Source: an uncultured Bacteroidales bacterium (GTDB taxonomy: Bacteria; Bacteroidota; Bacteroidia; Bacteroidales; Paludibacteraceae). Taken from it: a stretch of 9,218 nucleotides of DNA. The notes beneath the pieces are model-generated. The model had not been told where the DNA came from, searched no databases, and saw nothing but the letters and a program-made list of their open reading frames with translations. The stretch is taken from the NCBI GenBank assembly GCA_903912795.1, contig CAIWIS010000248.1, positions 1 to 9,218 on the forward strand. The letters are read 5' to 3'. Below, one piece after another: positions 1 through 6,217 of the stretch; positions within the stretch are counted from its first letter, which is position 1; each line of letters opens with the position of its first letter. The position numbers and the translations under genes are program-made.

Positions 1-2
1 AA

Positions 3-242
3 AAATATTTTTCGGTTGAGAAAATGATTATGGCAAATCAAACCAAAGCTACAAGTCCAACATTGTTCCAGGCAATATCCAACAGCTTTGGAGAAAATAT
101 GCCTGTGGAAACTATTGATCATGCTGATTTTAAACTACTTTCGAAAACCGTGAAAGCTGTGATACGCACTGGCGATTTTACTGCTTATGCCAATGTCATG
201 TTGGTTTCGGGTGCTGGCGACAGATGGTATTGCGAAAAATAG
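3..242 (+). CDS. RbsD/FucU-family sugar mutarotase, C-terminal part (5' partial)
   Basis: This is the C-terminal end of a small cytoplasmic pyranase/mutarotase that interconverts sugar ring or anomeric forms, such as D-ribose pyranase RbsD or L-fucose mutarotase FucU. The reading frame is open to the left edge, and the residues before the first ATG (VEKMIMANQTKA) already match the family, so the ATG at 24 is internal and the true start lies upstream. Visible signatures are a His-Ala-Asp-Phe-Lys segment, then AVIRTGDFTAYANVMLVSG, which is the conserved C-terminal strand block with the RTG and YAN motifs used for substrate binding. The fragment reads closer to RbsD than to E. coli FucU, but substrate cannot be settled from it. 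It ends with a short extra tail (GDRWYCEK), where many family members stop soon after the VSG strand. The next gene starts 19 bases after its stop, which suggests one operon. The family call is firm; the substrate is open. Confidence 0.85.
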   Translation, partial: KYFSVEKMIMANQTKATSPTLFQAISNSFGENMPVETIDHADFKLLSKTVKAVIRTGDFTAYANVMLVSGAGDRWYCEK

Positions 243-261
243 AATGAATAAATTATAAAAT

Positions 262-1284
262 ATGAAACAAGCAATAATGAATACGCCGGGCAATATCGAA
301 ATAAGAGATGTTGAATTACCTGGCGAATTGGCACCCAACGAAGTGTTGTTAAAAATACACCGCATTGGTGTATGTGGTTCCGATATCCATGTTTTTCATG
401 GCGAACATCCAGCTACTCCTTATCCTGTGGTACAGGGGCATGAATATTCTGCAACCATTGTTGCTGTAGGAAATGCTGTTACAGCAGGCAAAGTTGGCCA
501 ACGGGCTACTGCTCGTCCACAATTGGTATGTGGAAAATGCGGACCCTGCAAACGGGGACAATACAATGCCTGTCAGGAGCTTAAAGTGCAAGGATTTCAG
601 GCTCCTGGAGCTGCACAAGAATATTTTGTTGTAACAGAAGACCGGTTAATTGTTTTTCCAGATACCATGAGTTTTGATTATGGTGCAATGATAGAGCCTG
701 CTTCGGTGGGTGCGCATTCTACCAGTAGATGCTCGGGTGTTGAAGGTAAAAATGTAGTTGTTTCGGGCGCTGGTACCATAGGAAATTTAGTGGCACAGTT
801 TGCCAAAGCGCGCGGCGCTAAAAATGTTTTGATTACCGATGTGAGCGATTACAAACTCAATAAAGCCAAAGAATGCGGCATTGAAAATACATTGAATATA
901 CTTCAAACACCTTTTGCCGAAGGTGTAAAAGCTGTTTTTGGCAACCAAGGTTATCAAATTGGTTTTGAGGCAGCCGGCGTACAGTCATCACTCGATGTAT
1001 TGATTGCGAATGTTGAAAAAGGAGGCGAAGTGGTAATTCTTGGGGTTTATGCCAAAAATCCTGTGGTAAATATGTACTTTGTAGGCGAGCACGAATTGAG
1101 TTTGTTTGGTTCTATGATGTATCGTCAAGAGGATTATCAGGAAGCTGTAAAACTAATTTCGACAGGTGCGATTGTCCTTGAACCGCTTTTATCAAAACAT
1201 TTCCTATTCAATCAATACCTCGATGCGTACAAATATATTGGTGAGCAAGGCGATAAAGTGATGAAAGTAATGATTGACCTATAA
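262..1284 (+). CDS. Zinc-dependent medium-chain dehydrogenase, sorbitol dehydrogenase-like
   Basis: This is a 340-residue cytoplasmic polyol or sugar-acid dehydrogenase of the MDR family, expected to oxidise a secondary alcohol to a ketone with NAD. The N-terminal GroES-like domain carries the catalytic zinc ligands Cys38, His60 and Glu61 (motif GHEYS) and probably Glu145 in IEPASVGAH. The structural zinc is held by Cys90, Cys93, Cys96 and Cys104 (CGKCGPC, then C). The Rossmann domain has GAGTIG at 169-174, and Asp193 sits at the end of the second strand (ITDVS), which usually favours NAD over NADP. Both zinc sites look intact and the length is normal. Relatives include sorbitol, xylitol, threonine and L-galactonate-5 dehydrogenases, so the substrate is unresolved. 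Its place before a PfkB kinase and an aldo/keto reductase suggests that it makes a ketose from an alditol; that is inference. There is no Shine-Dalgarno, only an A/T-rich leader. Confidence 0.9.
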   Translation: MKQAIMNTPGNIEIRDVELPGELAPNEVLLKIHRIGVCGSDIHVFHGEHPATPYPVVQGHEYSATIVAVGNAVTAGKVGQRATARPQLVCGKCGPCKRGQYNACQELKVQGFQAPGAAQEYFVVTEDRLIVFPDTMSFDYGAMIEPASVGAHSTSRCSGVEGKNVVVSGAGTIGNLVAQFAKARGAKNVLITDVSDYKLNKAKECGIENTLNILQTPFAEGVKAVFGNQGYQIGFEAAGVQSSLDVLIANVEKGGEVVILGVYAKNPVVNMYFVGEHELSLFGSMMYRQEDYQEAVKLISTGAIVLEPLLSKHFLFNQYLDAYKYIGEQGDKVMKVMIDL

Positions 1285-1287
1285 TTT

Positions 1288-1312
1288 AATTAATGATTGA
1301 CAATTAATGATT
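1288..1312 (+). repeat. 11-bp direct repeat with 14-bp period at a gene junction
   Basis: The sequence AATTAATGATT occurs exactly twice, at 1288-1298 and 1302-1312, separated by GAC. The second copy runs over the ATG at 1307, so the repeat overlaps the possible start of the kinase. A related string, AATGATTGA, occurs at 1292-1300 and again at 6147-6155. The repeat may be a simple A/T-rich duplication or a regulator site; the sequence alone does not decide. Confidence 0.6.
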
Positions 1313-2176
1313 ATGGAAAATAAATTTATAGTTGCTGGCATTGGAGAGTTGCTTTGGGATTGTTTGCCAGCTGGAAAACAATTGGGTGGTGCTCCATGCA
1401 ACTTTGCTTATCACACCAGAAAAAGTGGATGCGAGTGTTTTGTAGTTAGTGCCATTGGGAAAGACAATCTCGGGAACGAAATTAAAAAGGAACTTCAAAA
1501 CTTAGATTTGACTGCGTATTATATTCAGGAAACTGATTTTCCTACGAGCACAGTTACAGTAACTTTAGACGAAAATGGTCAACCTGATTATACAATACAT
1601 GAAAATGTGGCTTGGGATCAAATTGAGTGGAGTGCTGATTTAGAGATGCTTGCCAGCCAAGTTGATGCTGTATGTTTCGGTAGTCTTGCTCAACGCAATG
1701 AGGTTTCGCAAAAGACCATACTACAGTTTTTGACAGCAACAAAAAAGGAGTGTCTAAGGGTATTTGACATAAATTTAAGACAAGCGTTTTACAACCAAGA
1801 AATAATTGAAAAATCACTTGAGCTTGCAACAGTTTTAAAATTAAATGATGATGAATTGCCAATTGTAGCCTGCATATTTCAATTAAATGGTACTGACGAC
1901 GAATTGCTATCACAATTGATGAAACGCTTCAACCTGAGATTAATCGCTTTAACTAAAGGAGCTAAAGGAAGCATATTGGTGACCAAAAATGAGAAATCGT
2001 TTATGGAAGTTCTAAAAGTAAAAATTGCCGACACTGTTGGTGCAGGCGATTCATTCACTGCAGTTTTAGTTGCCGGACTACTGCAAAATCAAGATTTAAA
2101 AATGATACATGAAACCGCGACACAGGTAGCAGCTTTTGTTTGCACACAAGATGGAGCGATGCCTGTGTATAAATAA
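1307..2176 (+). CDS. PfkB-family carbohydrate kinase, fructokinase-like
   Basis: This is a cytoplasmic ribokinase-fold kinase that transfers a phosphate from ATP to a ketose or related sugar. The N-terminal substrate region has GIGELLWD (11-18) and LGGAPCNFAYH (26-36), the pattern typical of fructokinases. Mid-protein motifs are FDINLRQAFY (153-162) and LKLNDDE (177-183). The C-terminal PfkB signature ADTVGAGDSFTA (241-252) carries the catalytic base Asp248 and the anion-hole glycines. At 289 residues the length is typical. Two starts are possible, ATG at 1307 and ATG at 1313; the second gives MENKFIVAGIGE, which fits family N-termini well, and the first adds only two residues. It lies 22 bases after the dehydrogenase and 22 before the aldo/keto reductase. 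Fructose is the default substrate, but in this setting L-fuculose, xylulose or another ketose is equally possible. Confidence 0.88.
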   Translation: MIMENKFIVAGIGELLWDCLPAGKQLGGAPCNFAYHTRKSGCECFVVSAIGKDNLGNEIKKELQNLDLTAYYIQETDFPTSTVTVTLDENGQPDYTIHENVAWDQIEWSADLEMLASQVDAVCFGSLAQRNEVSQKTILQFLTATKKECLRVFDINLRQAFYNQEIIEKSLELATVLKLNDDELPIVACIFQLNGTDDELLSQLMKRFNLRLIALTKGAKGSILVTKNEKSFMEVLKVKIADTVGAGDSFTAVLVAGLLQNQDLKMIHETATQVAAFVCTQDGAMPVYK

Positions 2177-2198
2177 TACCAATATATAAAACACACAA

Positions 2199-3371
2199 AT
2201 GAATTTATTAAACAAAAACATTGAACCGATTGATCCATCAATAGTTACACAACTTGTATTACCCGATGGTACATGTATGCATCAGGCTGCAATGGGAACT
2301 TTTCATTCCGATAATCCTGATCTTATAGAGATTATGGAAGATATTATCGTTGAATCTATTCGTCTGGGATACAGACATCTCGATTGTGCTACTGCCTATC
2401 AAAACGAAGAAGTTGTAGGGCGGGCAATTGCAAAAGCAATTAAATTGGGTTATGTAAAAAGAGAAGAGTTGTTTGTGCTATCGAAACTTTGGAACAAACA
2501 CATGAACCCCGAAGATGTTATTCCTGCTTGTGAGGATACTTTAAAAATGCTGGGGCTCGACTATATTGATATGTATGTGGTACATTGGCCATGGCCTAAT
2601 TTTCATGTTCCAGGCTCGGCTGGCGATGCTAAAAACGATCATGCTGTGCCTTACATTCATGAATCGTTTATGAAAGTTTGGGAAAAAATATCCGAACTTA
2701 AAAAAAGCGGAAAAGTCAAAAACATTGGCACTTCCAATCAAACGCGTAAAACAATGGAACTCCTGCTTCGGGATACCAACGATTTTAACCGTCCGGTTTA
2801 CAACCAAATGGAGTTGCACCCATTGTTTCAGCAACAGGAGCTAGTAAAGTTTTTTATTGATAATAATATCGTACCTTCAGGCTACATGTCCTTAGGTTCA
2901 CCACGCCGTCCGGGACGCGACCGTTTTGCAGAACACCAGGCTGACATGCAACACGCTGTAATTCTGCAAGTAGCCAAAGAAACAGGAATGACTCCGCCTG
3001 AAGTTTGTCTGGCATGGGCTCACCAACGGGAAAACAGCAAGGTGGGTTATGTTGCCATGGCAGAGCGTTCGGAATGGATAAAATCCAATCTTGTTGCGGC
3101 AACCAAAATTGCACTCAGTCAAAAACAGTTTGAGGCAATAGATGGCGATGGCACACCCGAAAATCCAGGAATAAATACGAATAACCGTTTGATTTGGGGA
3201 CAGGTATTTTTCTGGCCCGAAGCTCGTTTATTTGGTCATGATAGGGATGCACTTTGGAATGATACCCAGATTTTTGAAACACAAGCCGATTATGTAAGGT
3301 TTAGCAAAGCTGCTGCTGAATTTTATAAGGTTTGGAAGGATACAGCTGTTAATTTGCCGCTTAAATATTAG
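2199..3371 (+). CDS. Aldo/keto reductase with C-terminal extension
   Basis: This is an NAD(P)-dependent cytoplasmic (alpha/beta)8-barrel oxidoreductase acting on a sugar aldehyde/alcohol pair. The catalytic tetrad is complete: Asp62 and Tyr67 (HLDCATAYQNE), Lys96 (VLSKLWN) and His129 (MYVVHWPWP). Further family motifs are GKVKNIGTSN (171-180) and YNQMELHPLFQQ (201-212). Residues about 134-156 form a long, charged loop after the catalytic His, where substrate loops sit in this family. At 390 residues it is longer than the usual 270-330; about 65 residues after position 325 are additional, rich in Trp, Phe and Tyr, and not recognised. The final region around 270-300, which normally binds the cofactor phosphate, is divergent (VAMAERSEWIKSN). 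It may reduce an aldose to an alditol, or work in the opposite direction as an L-fucose or D-threo-aldose 1-dehydrogenase. It is flanked by the kinase (22 bases) and a mutarotase (7 bases). Confidence 0.87.
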   Translation: MNLLNKNIEPIDPSIVTQLVLPDGTCMHQAAMGTFHSDNPDLIEIMEDIIVESIRLGYRHLDCATAYQNEEVVGRAIAKAIKLGYVKREELFVLSKLWNKHMNPEDVIPACEDTLKMLGLDYIDMYVVHWPWPNFHVPGSAGDAKNDHAVPYIHESFMKVWEKISELKKSGKVKNIGTSNQTRKTMELLLRDTNDFNRPVYNQMELHPLFQQQELVKFFIDNNIVPSGYMSLGSPRRPGRDRFAEHQADMQHAVILQVAKETGMTPPEVCLAWAHQRENSKVGYVAMAERSEWIKSNLVAATKIALSQKQFEAIDGDGTPENPGINTNNRLIWGQVFFWPEARLFGHDRDALWNDTQIFETQADYVRFSKAAAEFYKVWKDTAVNLPLKY

Positions 3372-3378
3372 TTTCTTT

Positions 3379-3756
3379 ATGACTGGAATCGACAATAATA
3401 TTAACCAGGAATGGCACGAAAATATAAAACGTGTTGGCATGGTTGTGAAGGTAAAAAAAGAGAAGCTTGAAGCGTACAAAAACTTACATGCCGATAGCAA
3501 TGACGGTGTGCGTCACCTACTGACGAAATACAATATGCGCAATTTTTCCATTTTTTTGGTTCAACTTGCAGATGGTGAATGGTATGAGTTCGGATATTAC
3601 GAGTACTGGGGTAATGACCTGGACGGGGATATGGCAAAATTAAATGCTGAACCTGAAAATACTAAATGGCTTGAACTATGTAATCCAATGCAGGAAGGAA
3701 TCTTTCCTGACCAGAAAGGATGGAAAGTAATGGATAATATCTATTACAATTATTAA
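3379..3756 (+). CDS. L-rhamnose mutarotase (RhaM/RhaU) family protein
   Basis: This small cytoplasmic protein has a ferredoxin-like fold and is expected to interconvert alpha and beta anomers of a 6-deoxy-hexose. The family core starts at about residue 17 (KRVGMVVKV). The catalytic pair seen in E. coli RhaM (Tyr18 and His22) corresponds here to Tyr33 and His37 in EAYKNLHADS. The following strand YNMRNFSIFL (51-60) and the Trp97 region (TKWLELCNPMQ) also fit the family. At 125 residues it is about 20 longer than E. coli RhaM (104), with 16 extra residues at the N-terminus and a modified C-terminus. Some COG3254 proteins serve L-fucose rather than L-rhamnose, so the substrate is open. The start is 7 bases after the aldo/keto reductase stop, which suggests translational coupling. 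Confidence 0.82.
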   Translation: MTGIDNNINQEWHENIKRVGMVVKVKKEKLEAYKNLHADSNDGVRHLLTKYNMRNFSIFLVQLADGEWYEFGYYEYWGNDLDGDMAKLNAEPENTKWLELCNPMQEGIFPDQKGWKVMDNIYYNY

Positions 3757-3840
3757 TCATACCAATATAAATGTTATAACCAGTTACTTCCATTTTATTC
3801 ACTTTGGAATATATCACAAAAACAACAATTTATTTTTTTT
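3757..3840 (+). promoter_or_regulatory. 84-base A/T-rich gap, possible promoter region
   Basis: This gap is much longer than the 7 to 22 base gaps upstream, so a new transcript may begin here for the FAD enzyme. TCACTTTG at 3799-3806 is one base from the Bacteroidetes -7 consensus TAnnTTTG, but no matching -33 TTG-type element is seen at the right distance. A perfect 8-bp palindrome, GTTATAAC, lies at 3773-3780. The last eight bases before the ATG are all T. The promoter assignment is weak. Confidence 0.2.
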
Positions 3841-6096
3841 ATGAAACACATAAGTCACAATTTTGAATTTGTAGTAGTTGGAGGCGGTTTTGCAGGAATG
3901 CTTGCTGCTGTTACTTCAGCCAGAGCAGGAGTTAAAACAGCCTTAATTCAAGACAGACCAGTCTTGGGTGGGAATGCCAGTAAAGAAATACGTGTTACTC
4001 CGGTTGGCGCAGACAACTGTAATTTTTTATACTCCAGAGAAACTGGAATGATTGAAGAGATATATTTAAAAAATTTACATGATAATCCAAGTTTTAGTTA
4101 CGAAGGCTTTGATATTGTATTGAATGGCATTGTCAAAGCTGAACAAAATCTTACTTGCTTTTTTAATACCATTATTAATGAAGTTGAAGTTGATTCTACT
4201 ACAAATCTGATTAAGTGCGTAAAAGGTTATACCTCAGGATCGGAATTATGGCATACCTTTTCAGCTCCATTTTTTGCCGATTGTACTGGCGATGCAACTG
4301 TTGGCGCTTTGGCTGGTGCACCTTTCAGAATGGGTGTTGAAGCAAAAAGTGAATTTAACGAATCGATGTGCGAAGACGATGTACAACCATTTTGTATGGG
4401 AGGAAGTGTACAATTTCATACTATCGATACCGGAAGTGCTAAACCATTTATTAAACCCGAATGGATTAAACTTGATTTAAACCACGAAGATTTTAATTCT
4501 ACTCGTCCATGCACGCAGGATTTTTTTAACAATAATGGTGGTTACTGGTGGATAGAGATTGGTGGAAATACAGATACAGTGCATGAAACTGCAACTATCT
4601 TTGAAGATGCCAGAGAAATCGCTTTAGCAACATGGGATTATTTAAAAAATAAATCATCCTTAAAAGAAGAGTTAGTGAATTATGAATTAGATTGGGTTAG
4701 TCCAATTGCAGCAAAACGCGAATCGAGGCGTTTGGAGGGAGATCATATCCTTTCTATGGGTGATATTGTGCCACCACGACATTTTGATGATGCCATTGCT
4801 TTTGGAGGCTGGGGATTTGACCATCATCCTCCTAAAGGATTTTACGATTTTGAAATTGGCTCTTATCATACCTACCATCCATCGCCATACAATGTTCCGT
4901 TGAGAAGTCTATATTCCCGACACATTCACAATTTGTTTATGGCAGGTAGGAATATTAGCGCTACTCATTATGCTCTTTCAAGCACCCGTGTAATGTTTAC
5001 TACCGCTCAATTAGGCGAAGCCGTTGGCGCAGCTGCTTCAACTTGTGTTAAAGAAAAACTTAATCCACGTAAACTTGTTGAGCAAAAACTTTTTGTTAAA
5101 GCCCAGAACGAGTTGTTGGTAAATGACCATTACCTTCATAATTGGCCAATATCCTTAATTGGAGATATTGCACCTCAAGCAAAGGTAAATGCATCGTCGG
5201 TATTACCATCGCCCGATGTAACCGAGTCGGTTAAAACAATAGTATTGGAAAAAGATAAAATGCTATTGTTTCCAATTGTAACCGACAATATAGAAAGAGT
5301 TGAATTATATTTAAATGCATTGGAGAACACAACTTTAGAAGCACAGATATTTCAAGGACCTGAATCAAAATCGACTTTTCCAACTGATATGATTTGGTCT
5401 GGTAAAGTATCAATAAACAAAGGTGAAAAGCAGTGGGTCAACTTACCAGTAAGCTGCAAAATTTCGCGTACTGGATGGCATTTCTTAGTTGTAAAAGCCA
5501 ATGCTCAACTTTCGTTAAATATTGGTAAAGCAACGGTTGGTACAAACTTGTACTCACTACGCCCAGAAGATCCTATTCGCCCCGACCCTTCCTCGAAATG
5601 GCATACGCCAAATTCTGCCCAAAATATTGCAGGCGATTTTGAAAACGATGCGTTTTGTTTTAAACTTCATCCAGCGCAACAGGTTTATCAACCCGAAAAT
5701 GCTATTAATGAATTTTCGCGACCTACCAATAAGCCAAACATCTGGTCGAGTAAAAATACCGATTTTGCACAATCTGAATGGATTGAATTAACTTGGGACA
5801 ATGTTCGTGCTCCAAAAAAAATTGATTTGGTTTTTGATAGTATCCTAAGTTTTCATTTTTTACAAAAATGGGGCGGATATAAGAAAAACGTACTTCCTAC
5901 AGTTGTGAAAAATTATAAATTATGGGCTTTTGATAATAAAGGAAACAAAACTCTAATTGTTGAAGTTCTAAATAACTATCAACGATTGCGTAAACATACC
6001 TGCGATTTAAAAGACATTAAAACAATACGTTTAGAAATTTTGGCTACTAATGGTATTAAACGTGCACACGTTTACGCAATACGGGTATTCGAATAA
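3841..6096 (+). CDS. FAD-dependent oxidoreductase (PF12831-type) with beta-rich C-terminal domains
   Basis: This is a 751-residue flavoenzyme. The N-terminal dinucleotide-binding motif VVVGGGFAGM (11-20) is preceded by only ten residues and no signal peptide, so it is probably cytoplasmic. It continues with the FAD-contacting LGGNASKEIRV (42-52). The conserved ADCTGDATVGALAGAPFRMG (146-165) and the C-terminal flavin motif MAGRNISATHYALSSTRV (367-384) complete a full FAD_oxidored domain to about residue 420. Residues 440-570 look beta-rich and unassigned. Residues 620-751, with NIWSS, SEWIELTW and KKIDLVFDS, resemble a discoidin/F5-8 type C carbohydrate-binding fold. Close relatives are often labelled hypothetical, or misnamed xanthan lyase; the reaction is not known to me. 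The ATG at 3841 is the only usable start, because the next in-frame Met (20) would destroy the FAD motif. Its setting argues for oxidation of a sugar or sugar derivative, which is inference. Confidence 0.82.
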   Translation: MKHISHNFEFVVVGGGFAGMLAAVTSARAGVKTALIQDRPVLGGNASKEIRVTPVGADNCNFLYSRETGMIEEIYLKNLHDNPSFSYEGFDIVLNGIVKAEQNLTCFFNTIINEVEVDSTTNLIKCVKGYTSGSELWHTFSAPFFADCTGDATVGALAGAPFRMGVEAKSEFNESMCEDDVQPFCMGGSVQFHTIDTGSAKPFIKPEWIKLDLNHEDFNSTRPCTQDFFNNNGGYWWIEIGGNTDTVHETATIFEDAREIALATWDYLKNKSSLKEELVNYELDWVSPIAAKRESRRLEGDHILSMGDIVPPRHFDDAIAFGGWGFDHHPPKGFYDFEIGSYHTYHPSPYNVPLRSLYSRHIHNLFMAGRNISATHYALSSTRVMFTTAQLGEAVGAAASTCVKEKLNPRKLVEQKLFVKAQNELLVNDHYLHNWPISLIGDIAPQAKVNASSVLPSPDVTESVKTIVLEKDKMLLFPIVTDNIERVELYLNALENTTLEAQIFQGPESKSTFPTDMIWSGKVSINKGEKQWVNLPVSCKISRTGWHFLVVKANAQLSLNIGKATVGTNLYSLRPEDPIRPDPSSKWHTPNSAQNIAGDFENDAFCFKLHPAQQVYQPENAINEFSRPTNKPNIWSSKNTDFAQSEWIELTWDNVRAPKKIDLVFDSILSFHFLQKWGGYKKNVLPTVVKNYKLWAFDNKGNKTLIVEVLNNYQRLRKHTCDLKDIKTIRLEILATNGIKRAHVYAIRVFE

Positions 6097-6098
6097 AA

Positions 6099-6114
6099 AT
6101 TGATAAATTGATAA
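6099..6114 (+). repeat. Tandem 8-bp repeat after the FAD gene
   Basis: ATTGATAA occurs twice head to tail directly after the stop codon and is followed by TTGG. It resembles the ATTGA/AATGATT strings at 1288-1312 and 6147-6155. It belongs to a 121-base noncoding gap (6097-6217) in which no gene or convincing terminator is seen. Confidence 0.55.
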
Positions 6115-6161
6115 TTGGAATCCATATAAAATCGATTACCAAATCCAATGATTGATTACAT

Positions 6162-6185
6162 CCATATACACATGTAAATATATGG
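6162..6185. promoter_or_regulatory. Inverted repeat upstream of the beta-helix glycosidase gene
   Basis: CCATATA (6162-6168) and TATATGG (6179-6185) form a perfect 7-bp inverted repeat with a 10-base centre that contains the palindrome ACATGT. A third copy of CCATATA lies at 6122-6128. The repeat ends 32 bases before the glycosidase ATG. It could be an operator for a dimeric regulator or a small mRNA hairpin. There is no T-run after it, so it is not a standard terminator. Confidence 0.35.
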
Positions 6186-6217
6186 TCATAAAACATTAAT
6201 TTAATTAAAGCAAGAAA

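Noticed and set aside
24..242. ATG at 24 as the true start of a complete 72-residue protein
   Set aside because: The frame is open upstream to base 3 and the residues before the ATG match RbsD-family sequence, so the gene is cut by the window edge.
3727..3747. Hairpin GTAATGGATA/TATCTATTAC at the end of the RhaM-like gene as a terminator
   Set aside because: The stem is about 8 A/T-rich pairs with a G-U pair, lies inside the coding region and has no T-run after it.
3799..3806. TCACTTTG as a Bacteroidetes -7 promoter element
   Set aside because: It has one mismatch to TAnnTTTG and lacks a -33 partner at 19-21 bases upstream; mentioned only as a weak possibility in the gap entry.
3757..3840. 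Stop-free in-frame link between the RhaM-like gene and the FAD gene, suggesting readthrough fusion
   Set aside because: Only 28 codons are open, the translated link is low-complexity, and both proteins are complete by themselves; chance explains it.
3841..6096. Xanthan lyase annotation for the FAD gene
   Set aside because: The protein has a complete FAD-binding oxidoreductase domain and no polysaccharide-lyase fold signature; that name is a known carry-over in databases.
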